Positions 1 to 15,212 are shown, numbered from the stretch's first letter. The stretch is 64,000 nt of DNA from Cinclus cinclus (GCF_963662255.1 NC_085071.1:6603833-6667832), one strand, 5' to 3'. Numbers and translations are program-made. The notes: generated by a model from the letters alone, not told the origin.

Positions 1-138
1 CTTCGCGTGCTCCTTGTGCTGCAGAGTGCCCATCTGCACCTCTGACGGTGCTCAGAGCCTTCATTTGTTTTGCTGGAGGCTCTGCTGCCCTCGGGGAGGC
101 CAGGCTTGGTCATGGAGAGGTTTGGATTTAGTGGCTGA

Positions 139-3236
<3,098 letters not shown>

Positions 3237-4600
3237 TGCTGCTGTCACTCAGCTCTGTAAGCAAAAGAAAATGCTCCCAAAATCTCCTGCACAGTAGCTG
3301 CCTTCTCCCAAGGATTATTGAGCCTTTTGCCTCTTTGGTTCACCCGATGTGGTTTGTGCACAGACACTCGTTAGGAAAGGCCCTTTGGATTTGATGTGTT
3401 TTCCATGTGTTGTTCTATTTAAGAAAAACCTTTTTAAGAAGATGGAAGCTCTTTTCCACCTGTGTTTTGGTGTTGGTGAGGATCTCCTGGAGTGCTGCTG
3501 GATGAAATTCTTTCTACCTGCACTTTTCCTTAGGTTCCAGTTAAGCACTGAGCTGTGAGGACAGAACCAGTTCATGTCCAGTATGAGCAGGACAAAACCT
3601 GCAGTCCTTTATCCTGAGTATGGTACAGAGCTGCTGAGAACGAGCTCAGGAGTGCTTCCAGCTCTCCAGGCCTTTGGGGAGGTTGGAAAAGGTTGTTTGG
3701 TTTTTTTTTTTTATCCTAAAACCCCCCTGGCTTGGGTTGAGGGATCCTGCGTGCCCCGAGTGTTTTTTCTCTCACAGATCAGCCCACAGTTGCATGACAG
3801 AATGGCCTTAATTTCTTGCCAGTAATTTAATGTTCCATTACCAGTCCCTGTATCCCCAACCTGGTGTTTTATTTCACCTTCCCAAGGTCTCTCTATTGAC
3901 CTTGCACCAGTGCAAAGGGCTGAGCTCCCCAACCAGACCAGGGGAGGAGGAGCTTGGCCTTGGCTGTGGCTGCAGTTCCCCCTCACTCAGAGCTCTCCCC
4001 CAGCTCCACGTTCCCTGCACTGCCCTTCATGGCTGTATTTAAAACATGATTTTTTTTTTTTCCTTTCTATAAAATGGAGCCTTAATAAGACACTGATGGT
4101 CTGTGAGGTCGTTGATGGGGTCGGGGTCAGGGCTGGGGGGTTGGAATCCCAGATATTCAAGTGCCAGGGGCTTCCTTAATGGCACCTTGATTTCACTGAA
4201 AAAAATTAAATCATCATCCCTACCTTCAAAACAAGAGCCTTTTGTGGCAGAGAGAAGGGAGATGGAAGAATTACCAGTTTTAGAGAGAGGTCCTCCCCTT
4301 CTGGATGATGTGATCATTGTCCCTGTCCCAACAAGGCTCCTCTGCAGGAGGATTTGGGTGGATTTTGGGGCCTGCCTGTGGAGATGGAGCTGCCAGCAGA
4401 GTCCCTGCTCTGGGAACGTGCTCCCTGTGCAGAACAGGGACACAGCTGTGAGCCTGACTGAAACAGCCAAAGCCTTCGAAACAAAACTCCAGCGTTTTAT
4501 TTGGATTAAAGCAACGTGTCAGAGAACAAAGAGGGGCTGGGGGCTGCACCAGTGGGTTCCCTTCCTAAACAGCACCCCCACCCAGCCAGGCTGGGCTCAC
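3237..4600. other. Convergent 3' ends of MTFR1L (+) and AUNIP (-)
   Basis: This is the MTFR1L 3' UTR followed by the AUNIP 3' end; no protein-coding exon was recognised. ATTAAA near 4206 is a possible plus-strand poly(A) signal. TTTATT at 4497-4502 reads AATAAA on the minus strand, about 100 bp past the AUNIP stop, and is the likely AUNIP poly(A) signal. Confidence 0.6.
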
Positions 4601-6454
4601 TCACCAGTGTTTGATGACCCTGTTCCCTTCCGAGTCCTGTGTGAACAGGGGCTCAGAGCCCAGCTCCAGCTGCAGGCTGTCCCTGTGAGCAATGACCTTG
4701 TTCCCCTGGGAGTCCTGGCAGAAAAGCTCCCTGCAGGATCCCCCCGGGACCTGGCCCCGCTCCCTGAGGGGCTGAGCTCTCACTGGGCTCTGGGGAGAGG
4801 AACAAACCCCTCTGGGAGCAGCCCCTGGTGCAGGATTCGTGTTCTCAGTCCCAACAAAACCCAGCCCAGAGTTCACTCTGCTCCAGGGCTGTGGTTTCCT
4901 GCTCCCTGAGGCTGTTTCTCCAGGAAATAACAGGGATTTGCTCCTGGGAGTGATGATCCCGCTGTGCTCCGAGCCCTGGCAGAAGCTGCAGCACCAGGAA
5001 TCCCCCCCAGCCCCACAGGAGGCTTTGCTCTGGCTCTGAGGCTCCTCTTGGAGCTCCAGGGTATCCACAGGTCTTTTCCATGTGCCCTGCATGCCCTGCT
5101 CAGCTCCAGGGGGCTCTTCCTGGGCTCCCTCCAGCCGTGGCAATGCCAGGATCTTCACAGGACAGGCAGCCAGAGGAACCCCAGAGTCCTCCCAGTCTTT
5201 ATTTGGGGTGCAGGGAGTTGGCCTGGAGTTTTCTTTGTCTCCTTCATCTGAAAAGAGCGGGGAATTGGTGAAAGCAGACCCATTTCCCAGGGTTAATCAC
5301 CCCCCAGCATCACTGCTGTCCCCTGGGTGTCCCTAGGGACTGTCCCCCACCAGCCCAGCCCTGCCACCACCCCACAGGGATCCCCTGCTGCTGCTCAAAG
5401 TGACAAAAAAAACCCCTCAGAACTGCCCAGGGAAACCGCCTTGGCCTGACAGAGGCATCAAGTCCCACATTTGAAACCATTTAATATAAAATCCAAATTC
5501 CCAATACCTGCCAGCACCTCCTTCCTGGGAGTTCAAACCTTTACCCTCTGCACCTGAAAAATGAACTTGTCTCTCCAGCAAAGCCAGGAGATGAGAGATG
5601 GGTTTGTAACCCCTGTACCTGTGTGGGGGCTGAAGAAGGTGGGGATGGTGGTTTGCCTGGTGCCAGGCTGTGGGAGCAGCCCCGGGCTGTGCTTCCTCTC
5701 AGGAATTCGGGTGGGTGCTTTGAGCTTGGTGCTGAGGGGCTGCGGGGAGAAACAAGTGAATAATATTAAAATAAATATCAAAGCAACTCTTCCAGCGCCG
5801 TGGCACAGCTGCTGCCTTCATTATACAGCATCAGAGTGGAAATCCCAGAATAACGGGGTTTGGAAGGCATCTCTGGAGATGTCCCAGTGCCACCCCCTGC
5901 CCAGGCAGGGTCACCTGGAGCAGGTGACACAGGAACAGCTCCAGGTGGGTTTGGGATGTCCCCACAGAGGGAGTCTCCAGCTGTCCCAGGGCTCTGCCAC
6001 CCTCATGGAAAGAAGTTCTTCCTCATGCTGAGGTGGAACTCGTTGTGGTTTAGTTTATGGCCATTGCTCCTTGTCCTGTCCCTGACCAGAGTCTGGCACC
6101 ATTCTCTGACACCCCTTGGAGATATTTTATGGATTTGTGGTATCCCGTCTCTGCCGTCCCTACTCCAGCCTGACCAGGCCCAGCTCCCGCAGTCTCCCCT
6201 CATGAGAACGATGCTCCAGGCCCCAGAGAGTCCCGGTCCGTGGAATACCGGGATTCAATGGAGCCGAACGCTTCAGCTGCGCCCCAAGGGGCCCAGGGCT
6301 GGGCCGGCCCCGCCGCGGCCCCTCCGGTACCCCCGGCCCGCCCTCAGCTCCGCCCGGGCCTCACCCGCGCCGGGCCCCGCTTCAGCTCGGCCGTGTCCAG
6401 CCACACCCCGCAGGCCTCAGCCGGGGCCGCGCTGCCGCCGCGCCGCCGCCTCAT
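4601..6454 (-). CDS. AUNIP: Aurora kinase A and ninein interacting protein
   Basis: Three coding exons on the minus strand: 6454-6365 (start ATG at 6454), 5739-5619 and 5247-4601 (stop TGA 4603-4601). They give about 285 aa against about 357 in human. The N-terminus has the family signature EACGVWLDTAELKR. The C-terminus carries two related repeats, ELFCQDSQGNKVIAHR and PLFTQDSEGNRVIKH, which match the conserved AUNIP tail. Exon 2 holds the FFSP-type segment. In mammals AUNIP binds Aurora A and ninein at centrosomes, and it promotes DNA end resection in homologous recombination. The region between exon-2 homology and the tail is much shorter and more diverged than in human, consistent with a rapidly evolving protein. 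Frame is kept at both junctions (phases 0 and 1). It lies tail-to-tail with MTFR1L and shares strand with PAQR7. Confidence 0.9.
5846..6235 (-). mobile_element. CR1 LINE 3' fragment
   Basis: About 390 bp resembling the 3' part of avian CR1 in reverse orientation. Landmarks are GGGTTTGGAAGG at the left, the CACCTGGAGCAGGTGACA block, AAGAAGTTCTTCCTCATGCT, and GTTTATGGCCATTGCTCCTT. It lies in AUNIP intron 1 and is moderately diverged. Confidence 0.88.
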
Positions 6455-6620
6455 CCCGGGGCTCCCGGGGCATCCCCGGTTTCCGGTTCCGGTTCCCGTT
6501 CCCGCTCCCGGCTTTACCCGCTCGCGCCTGCCCCGCCCCCACACGCACTGCGCACGCGCCGCCCTCAGAGACGGACCAATGGGAGCTGAGAGGCGGGGTC
6601 ACATGCAGAGTGAGACCACG
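6455..6620 (-). promoter_or_regulatory. AUNIP promoter region with NRF1 and CCAAT motifs
   Basis: CpG-rich DNA immediately upstream of the AUNIP ATG. TGCGCACGCGC at 6549-6559 matches the NRF1 consensus, and CCAAT lies at 6576-6580. There is no TATA box toward AUNIP. The pattern fits a cell-cycle/housekeeping CpG-island promoter. Start sites are not defined by sequence alone. Confidence 0.65.
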
Positions 6621-6640
6621 CCCTATACACAGGCCCTGCC

Positions 6641-6688
6641 CTATATAAGGGGCAGTGGCACCAAGGCCTGTTGAGAACCCGCGGGTTC
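6641..6688 (+). promoter_or_regulatory. Plus-strand TATA-like box followed by a perfect 14-bp palindrome
   Basis: CTATATAAGG at 6641-6650 is a good TATA box reading away from AUNIP. It is followed 25 bp later by the perfect palindrome GAACCCGCGGGTTC (6675-6688). No plus-strand gene is recognised downstream, so a divergent noncoding transcript is possible but unproven. Confidence 0.35.
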
Positions 6689-7302
6689 CGCTTCACGGCG
6701 GTGCCGGAGGCAGCGGGAACGGAGCGGCCTCGCCTTTGCCCCCCTGTACCCACAGCGGAGCGGGAGCTGCGGCAGCAAAGCTATTGCCAGCCCTGAGCCG
6801 GTGCTGGGGTTCCCCTTTGCATCGACCCCTCTGCTCCCCGTGCTTTTAGCGCCAGGGCTGTGCCCATGCACTCAGGGTAAAGGAACGGCCCTGCCCCTGC
6901 ATGGACAGCTCTGAACAACTCCCTCAGCCCTATAAGGGGGGGCCTGAAATGATTATAAATTAATTTGTCATCTTAGTGGTTTAAATCACCTCACCTTGGT
7001 CTGTTTCCGTGGTTTAGAGCCTAACAGGGGCCAGATGGCCTCTCCTTATCTCATGCTGGGAGACCTGGCAGCTTCCCAGTGCCTTCCCCAGCCCATCAGG
7101 GCACACAAAACACTTTGTTCCAACTGTTTATTCAGAGGCGAACTGAACCCGTGTACCATTCTATGAGCAAGCTGGAACTTAGGCTGGATTTAAAAAGCAT
7201 TAAAAGCATCTCTTTCACTCCCTAGAGAAAGCACTTGCTGAGTAACAGTTCATGAAGCAGCATCTGGAGGCTTGGGGTTGGATTTGGGCAGATCTCACTT
7301 CT

Positions 7303-8334
7303 TTACTCTTCCTTGAGGCCCAGCTTGTTCTTCACCCTCCGGGCCATGTAGGCGGCTGTGAGGACAGAGCAGGTGACAGTGACGAGGAACAGGACAGAGA
7401 AGTCATGAGCCAGGTCCCCCTGGAGGGAGGAGTAGATCTCTCTCCTGGACTCGTAGTCCAGCACCACGGCCTCGATCTGCGCCAGCGTGCAGAGCACCAG
7501 GAACACGTGGAAGATCTGGTGGCTCTGCCCGAAGAAATGGCACTTCCCAGGGAACCACTTCTCGGGGTAGGGATGGGAGAAGAAGAAGGCGCCGACGAGG
7601 AAGAAGAGCACCTGGCACTTGTGGTAGAGCAGGGCGGGGTCGGGGCGCGCCGAGGTGCAGATGCGATGGACCACGGGGCTGATGTCCAGCAGGTAGGCCA
7701 GCCCCGAGGGCAGCTCCTGGCACAGCCGGCCGGGCAGCGGGCAGCCGGGGTGGAAGCGGAACTTGGCGTAGCAGGAGCCGGCGCAGGACAGCCAGGCCAG
7801 CGCCGCTGCCAGCGGCAGGAAGAAGCTCTGGACGCGCCGGTGCCAGCCCGGCTCGATGGCGTAGTAGAAATGGCCCAGGGCGCTGCCGTACTGGTACACG
7901 GCCACCCCCACGTAGTCCATGAAGAAGAAGCTGTAGTGCCAGAACTCGGACTTGGCCTGCAGCAGGTGGGCGAGGCTGCTGAACGTCAGGTAAGTGATGG
8001 AGGCGACCAGGATGATGAGCAGGGGCCGGGCGTGCTCGTCCTGCCCGAAGTCCACGCGCTGCCAGAGCTGCTGGAAGCGCAGCAGCAGCACCAGGGCGGC
8101 CGCCAGGTGAGACCAGACGTTGATGGCCTCGTTGTGCTGCTGGAAGAGCGTGGAGAAGTAATATCTCCAGGTCTGGCGCACGGGCCGGTAGCCGCCGTGG
8201 ATGTAGGGCTTCCAAAAAACCGGCGGCACCTCGGCGCTGCTCACCGTGCCCGGGGACAGCGGCTCCAGCAGCTGAGGGAGCTGCCTCACGTTGATGAAGA
8301 GCTGGCTGAGCTTCTCCGTCACCACCGTGGCCAT
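7303..8334 (-). CDS. PAQR7: Membrane progestin receptor alpha (PAQR family)
   Basis: Single uninterrupted coding exon of 343 aa (human is about 346). I chose the ATG at 8334 (MATVVTEKLSQ...) because homology begins there; the in-frame upstream ATG at 8367 lies beyond a possible splice acceptor at 8360-8361. Family hallmarks in order are VPPVFWKPYIHGGYRPV, LFQQHNEAINVWSHL (the PAQR E-N-H motif), SFSSL-type membrane segments with HLLQAKSEFWHYSFFF, the block ending DISPVVHRI, and FGQSHQIFHVFLVL. These carry the conserved His/Asp/Ser metal-site residues of PAQR proteins, and seven membrane spans are expected. The protein is a plasma-membrane progesterone-responsive receptor acting non-genomically. 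A poly(A) signal (AATAAA on minus) is at 7132-7127. The 5' UTR exons upstream of 8360 are not resolved. Confidence 0.96.
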   Translation of the reverse strand: MATVVTEKLSQLFINVRQLPQLLEPLSPGTVSSAEVPPVFWKPYIHGGYRPVRQTWRYYFSTLFQQHNEAINVWSHLAAALVLLLRFQQLWQRVDFGQDEHARPLLIILVASITYLTFSSLAHLLQAKSEFWHYSFFFMDYVGVAVYQYGSALGHFYYAIEPGWHRRVQSFFLPLAAALAWLSCAGSCYAKFRFHPGCPLPGRLCQELPSGLAYLLDISPVVHRICTSARPDPALLYHKCQVLFFLVGAFFFSHPYPEKWFPGKCHFFGQSHQIFHVFLVLCTLAQIEAVVLDYESRREIYSSLQGDLAHDFSVLFLVTVTCSVLTAAYMARRVKNKLGLKEE

Positions 8335-8359
8335 GGTGAGGCCAAAGTGCAGGTCCTCG

Positions 8360-9265
8360 CTGTGCAAAGTTACCTTTGGGAAAGAGGCGATGTTTTGCTG
8401 CGGGGTTTAGTAGGGATTTTAACATAAAAATCAACAAACACGCCGATCAAACGCTGTGCTTGGGGTTTTCCCTCCAAGCATCCCCAACAACAGTGATAGA
8501 AAGGAGGCTGAAGGGAGATGCAAGAACCCCCGAGGTGCCTCTGCTGTGTGGGGAGCCCCAAGGACACGAGTCTGGGGTTAAATGACAATAATGAAGATAG
8601 CAGGACACATCAGTGCCTGGCTCAGCCCTTCCCTGTAGTTTGGGAACTGCTAAACAAACCAAACATCCTAAACAAACCTCCCACTCCGGATTCCCCCTTC
8701 TGTAAACAATTTGCAGTGTCTGTCCTTACAAATACCAACAAGTAACCGAGGCTGCAACTCCTGCATTTGGAGTTTTGCCTCCTCTTTTCAGCTCCTGATT
8801 TTCCAAGCAGCTTCCCACACCATGGGCCGAGTGAGTTCATCCTGTTGCACCACCAAGGTCCAGCAGTGTAATCTTTGTGAGCAGGAATTTCATATTTACA
8901 TTTTGGAAGCTGCTGTCCTTACGTAGATAAAGGCAGCCCTGCCAGTTTGTTCAGCCTCACAAAAACTTATTGAACAGAACATGCCCGAAATGAGATTCTC
9001 CCCCCACTTTACCTGCTCTTGTTCAGACAAGTCCAGAAGAAAACCTGATTCACGTCCAGCTCCAGTGCTGTCCTATGCCTCAACCCCTGGCAAGTGCCCT
9101 CATTTCAGGGACAGGAAAAGTTCTTCAAAGTTTGGGAACAGGAGGAGGTGGGGATGGGACTGTTTGTTTAAAAACTCTGTAATTTCCTCATCAAAGCCAG
9201 GCTGTAACTCATTCCTGCCTGAATCCAAGGGGCACAGATGCAGGGACAGAAGAAAAAGAAAAAAA

Positions 9266-9297
<32 letters not shown>

Positions 9298-11944
9298 GCA
9301 GCAGCTCTTTGCTGCTCGATTTCCCTCCCAAATGCCCTTTGCCCACCTCGCCTGGTTAGAGAGGCTCCACATCCCAAACAGCCCCCCCGGCTGGGGCAGC
9401 ACCTCACAAAGGGCGATCCCAACCCTCCCCTGGCCCCTAAACCCCCCCGAAAAGCTGCGACTTTCTCGAGCTGCCAGGGAAAATAATTCACCCCGTGAAC
9501 TTCTTCCTGCTCCGAGCCGAAACAACCCCGAGTGCTGCCACAGGCCGAGGGCAAAAGCAGAACCTCCCAAGTTCAGCTGTTTTGACCTAAATTCCGCGGG
9601 CAGCTCGGAACAAACACTGCCCGGAGAACTTGCCTCAGTGCCGGGCTGCGCTGCCCTCCAGGTGCTCCGGCCGCGTCCCTGCCCCTCCGGCTCCCAGAAG
9701 AGAAGTTCCTGCGGGAATCTCCAGGCTGCCCTGGCTCTGGATGATGAGGAGATGCCGTGTCTGAAGCAGCGGGGAGCAGCCAAGCACGAGGCAGGAAAGG
9801 GAGCGGTGTTTACTTCAGTTCCTCCAAAACTTGTCGGAGCAGGATTTTATTTGCCGAGCTCTTCTCAGCTACCGAGCCTTGAGCAACGCTCCGTTATGAA
9901 GATAGAGAATCCTGGAAATCCTTCGTGTGCCTCGTATTCCAAACAACACCATCCACCTCCCCACGAGCTGGCGGTAACGCTGCCTCCGCCGCCCGGCGTT
10001 TCCTCCGCAGCGTTTCCTTTGCCCAGCAGCATCCACCCCTCCCGCTGGATTTTTCTGCGATGATAAAGACTCGCCCCCGGCTGTTTACATCCATCCCTGT
10101 TCGCTCCCGCCGCACAGCGGCACCCAGCCTCGCGAAGCACAGGCAGCTTTCATTTTCAAAGCTTTCCTCCAGCTCCGATCAGCCCCCGCGGAGCAGCAGC
10201 TCCAGCCCAGGATGGTTCTCCATCCCCCGGGATGAGCATCCCCTTCCCCTTGCGGTGACCCCGGGACCCCCCAGCCCCTCCCCGTGGAGCTGCTGCCCCT
10301 CCCAGCCCCGACACGGCTCCGCATCCCTCCCTACGCAGGTGGAAAAAGCTGTGGAGCTTTTTTATTCTTTTTAAGGCACCTGTTTGCAGCTCGGCTTTGG
10401 CCAGAGGGACCCTGAGTTTTGTTCTGCTCTGATCACGGCCCTCCCTTGCTCCTCTCTCAGGTCACTGCTGTCCTCTCCCTCCTCCCACCCCCCGAAATTC
10501 CCCCCAGGAGCACTCAGAGACCCCAGAGCCGGCCCTGGAGCCCCGGCTGATCCCAAGTACGGCAGACTGGTGGAGCAGAAGGAGGAAGAGGGAACAGAAG
10601 GCCCCGCGCCGAGCTCTGACAGCTCTGGCAAGCCCCAACCTCACATTTAGCATCCATTTGTGCTCCAGCACCATTTGGGGTTTGGCAGCGCTGCCATTCT
10701 CATCTCCCACGTTTGGAGAGAGGAGAAAAAACCCCACAGGGCACTTGGGACACTCTTTGCTCAGCAGGTAACTCCATTAAAACGAAGATCTGGGGGTTTT
10801 GATTGCTGACTGCGCCTCGTTTTGTACTCGGGACCTGCTCCAGGGTCTCTCCAGCCTCCATTACGCTGTGCCAGCTGTTCAGCCTCTCTCCTCTCACTCA
10901 CAAGCTTTGTCTCAAAGTTCAGGTTGTCCTGTGCTCACCCTGGCGAGCAAACCCTGACCCCACAGCCGGGCAGAGCTGTTGGGCAATGTCCCAAACCCCA
11001 AAGCCGCCCCATGTCCCCAGCAGGGAGCAGCACAGACTCTCGTACCTCGAGCTGTGGAGCATCCCGAGGCTCCCGGGAATCCCTCCGGGCAGGGAGCCGC
11101 TGCAGCATTCCAGGGCTGTGTCCCACCGCTCCTCTCACCATCAGCTCCGGGGCGAGAACAGCTCGGCCGTGCCCGGTGGGATCCGGGAAAAGCTTCCCCA
11201 GCTGAGGCTCCTTCACACCCCACAGGACAAGTCCAGTAGCCCAGGACTCTTGAGTCCCATAAAAAAAAAACCAAAACCCAAATACGTCTCTACAGCTTTC
11301 CCACGTTCAGGTGCTGCAGGTGCAGAGTTAAACTGAAAACAAAGCAGGGACAAGCCAGGATTAAGGACAGAGGAAGAACTGAGAGCAGTGGCACCCCGGC
11401 ACCTCTGGCAAGGTGTTTTTCTTGGGGAGGTGGGTGCAGCTCAAGTACCTGTGGGTGTGCGAAGGGGAAAGGTTTGGGGTGCAACACAGCAATTGCTCCA
11501 AATCCACCCCAGACTCCTCTGTGCTCAGAAGGATGCCCAGCCCAGAATGTACGAACAGCTGGGGCTGTGGGCAGCTGCTGTTCTACCCCAGCACTTGTGG
11601 GTGACACCAAGCCTTGTCCCCAGAGCCTTTCCCAGCAGGGAGCAGGGCCCTGCCGAGCCCCGGGGCACACAGGTGTCCCCAGAGGCCGTGCCAGGCAGGA
11701 TCCCACAGCCCTGGGGAACAAGGGCCGCTTGTTGGGATGTGCCAGCAGCACGGGGAGGTGCTCGGGGCCCTGGGACACAAAGAGCCAGAGCTGACACTGC
11801 CGAGGTGTCACACAAAGCTCCCATTGTCACGGCCGCAGGACAATGCCCGGCTCTGGGCCACTGTGGCCGTGCCCAGGGGAGCAGGGAGCTGCTCCAGCCC
11901 TTTCCCTCCACCCAGCCCTCGGCTCCTGAGGAAGGAAGGCAGGA
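8360..11944. other. PAQR7-STMN1 intergenic region, possible PAQR7 5' UTR exons
   Basis: No coding exon was recognised. It holds a 29-base poly(A) run at 9269-9297. A moderately CpG-rich segment (about 9590-10330) is the best guess for the PAQR7 promoter, but no initiator or TATA box is decisive. The rest, to the STMN1 3' end, shows nothing I can name. Confidence 0.5.
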
Positions 11945-11961
11945 TAACAGCACTGTGCAGC

Positions 11962-11967
11962 TTTATT
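11962..11967 (-). terminator. STMN1 poly(A) signal
   Basis: TTTATT on plus, AATAAA on minus, about 420 bp downstream of the STMN1 stop codon. It defines a short 3' UTR. Confidence 0.75.
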
Positions 11968-12384
11968 GAGTCACTCGGTTACAGCAGTATTTTAGCAGAC
12001 TGGACAGTCAGGTTTTTGTTTGAAGTGTAACAGATATTCAGCATGGAACAGTTACTACAGATTCCTTGCACAAAGGTCTTACAGAGCTGATACAGTACTT
12101 GCCATCAACCCAAGAGCGAGTGCACTGGCGTAGAAAAGGATGCAACAAGAAGAAAAAGCTACACTGGAAAGACAACACTTTAGAAAAGTGACACATGGAA
12201 GGTCTCCCCTCTAGCCCCCAAAGCAAGTGTACAGTTTGGATCTAATTTTACAGTTCTACATCAGTTTCTAAGAAACTTAAAAAAAAAATATATATATAAC
12301 CAAACCAAAACCAAAGATAAAACCACTGGCCAGTACAGTCTTTGGATATTTGGAGGAGGGGGAGAGTCAGTTTCCAGAATGGAG

Positions 12385-14570
12385 TCAGTCGGTCTCGGCC
12401 TCGCCGGGGTCTTTGCCTTCTTTGTTCTTTCGAACCTCTTCCACATGCTTGTCCTGAAAAACAGCAGCAGGAGGCTCTGAGATCCAGGGGAAGGATTCCC
12501 ACAGCACTGTGGGGAACTGCAGGCTCCAGGCTGGAGCTTCGGGGAGAGGCTGCTCCAGCTCCATCCGCCCCTCTCAGAGCTGCACTTCTGCAAAGCCTTC
12601 TGCAGAATCCGTAACCACACCAGGCCACCCAGCCCTCCCCACCTGTTTGGGGCACCCTCCTCAGGTGGATTCTTTTTTTTTTTTTTTTTGGGGGGGGGGG
12701 TTTACCTCCTTTTCCCAGCAGGGAGCAGGGCCAGCTCCCTCTGCCAGGACTCCACACCCACCTTCTCCCGCAAGCGCTCCAGCTTGGCAGCCATTTGTGC
12801 CTCACGGTTCTCTTTGTTGGCTTCCATTTTGTGGGTCAGCTTCTCCTCTGCCATTTTGCTGAAGTTGTTGTTCTCCTCGATGGCTTTCTGCAGCACCTCC
12901 TTCTCGTGCTCCCGCTTCTCTGCCAGCTGCTTCAGCACTTCTGCCTCGTGGGACTGGCAGGACACGGGGCAGGCAGTGAGGGCACGGCAGGGGAACCCCA
13001 CAGGAGCTGCCCCTGGCTCCTCAGAGCGTTTTGTGCCCTCCTGCTGCCACCAGGACACAGCTCTGGGGCTTCCCCTCCCACCCACAGAACCTGCCCTTCA
13101 CCACCACATCCACCCGCAAAGCTCAGTTTCTGTCACTACTTGCAGATCTTGTTAAATGAGATCTTTCTGGAGAGGGAACGTGGATTTTGTTTTTTATGTT
13201 AACTTCCCTTGAAGATCACCCTTTCTCAGAGTGGTGAATCACTGACATTCAGGTCAGGCTCACTTCAATCAAAGCCTCGCCACCCTCAAGGGCTCCAGGC
13301 TGCACCCCCAGCCACATCTTTCATCATTCAGACAATTTATTCCCCAGCTTCTCATTACACATTCACTGCTGCGTTTTCTAGGAGAAAATGCATCTGTTCT
13401 GGTGTTAAAAAACAAGAAAAACAGCTTCTTCCTGAAAGAGCTGCCCTTCTCAGCTATGTTTCCTCCCAGTTTTTCTTCAAAATCTCTTTGGCATTAAAAC
13501 CATGATCATAAAGCTTCATAAGAACCCCAGGAATTTCATTAACAAGTTCCATTAATATTCAATTTACCATTAAAAAAAAACACACTTATCCCAAGAAAGA
13601 AATAAAAAAACCAGCCCCAAAACCGGTGGAGCAGAGCTCACTTCAGCTGCTCCAGACTTACCTTGCGTCTCTCCTCTGCCGCTTCCAACTTCTTCTGGAT
13701 CTCTTCCAATGACACATCCTTCTTCTTTGGGGGAGACAGAGGGAACTCTGGCACAGCTTCTTTGGAGCGGGGGCTGAGGATCAGCTCAAAGGCCTGTCCA
13801 GAGGCTCGCTTCTCCAGCTCCTTCACTTGGATGTCTGTGGATGGAGAGGGAAAAAGAAAAAAAAAAAAAACACAGAAAAAAAGAATCAGTATTTTATGCA
13901 GGAACTGGATCAGGAGACATTAAAAACACCTTCCAAAACTGAGCACCATGAAGTTCCCTGAGGGAGTGCATCCAAGACAGGAGTTTTGTTTTCAGCACAG
14001 CAGTACTTTTCAAAAATGTGGATACTTCCTTTACAGTCTTCCTCAATCCTACATCACCTGATGTTTTAATTTAGCCTTCAACATCCCAACTTGTGAAAAC
14101 AAGCTTGTTAGTTCAAATCAAAAATCCTTCTCCCTCCAGTGACAAACCTGAGGATGAATTTCCAGGTGCTTGCCTGGAACCTGAGAGAACCAACAACTAA
14201 AAAAAAAAATAAAATAAAAACCAAAAACCCATTTTTGAGAGAAATCTGCAGCAGGGCTCTCTCTCCCAGCCCTGCACGGTGTCAGCTGCACCCGCGTGGT
14301 CCCCAAGATGTGTTGGTGACAGCCAGCTCTGCCGAGGGAGCAGATGGCTGCAGGGAGCTGAAGCCCATCTGCTGCCAGACTCCTCTTTTGGGGTGTTTTC
14401 ACAACCACCCAGCCTCACCCAAGATGGGAGAAAAGCTTGCTGACAGCAGCTTATTTCACTAGACTCGGTTTTTAAGTTATTCCCAAGGAAATTAGGAGGC
14501 AACAACAACAAAAAAAAAACAAAGACACGAGAGCATTTAGCACAGAATTCTACCTACCAGAAGTAGCCAT
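12385..14570 (-). CDS. STMN1: Stathmin (oncoprotein 18)
   Basis: Four coding exons on minus: 14570-14558 (ATG and 13 nt), 13834-13662, 12953-12762 and 12453-12385 (stop TGA). They join in frame to 148 aa, one fewer than human. Stathmin binds two tubulin dimers and promotes microtubule catastrophe. All four regulatory phosphoserines are present at their usual positions: Ser16 (KRASGQ), Ser25 (ILSPR), Ser38 (PLSPP) and Ser63 (RKSHE). The long tubulin-binding helix [10 protein letters not shown]...LERLREK is fully encoded by exon 12953-12762. The tail reads [10 protein letters not shown] noncoding first exon probably ends at 16112 (donor GTGGGT), giving a ~1.5-kb first intron. The protein is near-identical to mammalian stathmin. 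Intron homopolymer runs (12673-12700, 15189-15231, 16022-16044) do not touch coding sequence. Confidence 0.98.
12673..12700. repeat. T17-G11 compound homopolymer in STMN1 intron
   Basis: Seventeen T (12673-12689) directly followed by eleven G (12690-12700), 61 bp from the end of STMN1 exon 12762-12953. Confidence 0.9.
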
Positions 14571-15181
14571 GGCCAAGAAGAGTCCAGAAGCCAAGCCAGG
14601 GAGAAGATCAGTCAGGTGGGTTCCTAGGTAACAAAAAGATGTGCCTTTTAACAGCCAGAACAGGGATCCTGCTCCTCCTAATCAAAACTGCTGAACAGAA
14701 TTAGAGCTGCTGAACAAAAGGCAGGCAAGGTAGGTCACTGCAGCCAGTGATTCCAGGCATTTCATGGAGCTGATGGACAGTGCTGGGAATACTGGAGAGG
14801 TTATGGAATTACAGGCGTGATATTCGAGAATCTTCAATCTGTTTTATTCCACCTTAACGTACCCGAACAAAGACCCCCGTTTTAGCACGGCGCTTCGGGG
14901 ATTTCACTACTCTCACACACATAAGAGAGCTCGCTGAATAAAAAAATGACGCACCACAGGACAGCACAGCCAGGATTCCTGCCACTCCCGAAGGATCTGA
15001 AATGTGCGCAATCGAGTTCATTTAAAATTCGGTCTTAATTGCGCAGCTCAAGTCAGATGCTTCACACCGCGGCAGACAGCGAGGGCGCACACCGCCCAGG
15101 ACATCTTGTGAAAATGGGGCGTCGTAAAAGAAAATACCGAGGGGAAAAAAATAAAAAGTCTAGAAACCGTTACAGAAAAAG

Positions 15182-15188
<7 letters not shown>

Positions 15189-15212
<24 letters not shown>

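Noticed and set aside
7252..8427. 391-codon open frame on plus opposite PAQR7
   Set aside because: Shadow of a GC-rich single-exon gene; minus strand encodes the full PAQR family protein with all motifs.
8981..10063. 360-codon plus frame between PAQR7 and STMN1
   Set aside because: Includes a poly-Lys run from a poly(A) tract, and no family resemblance was found.
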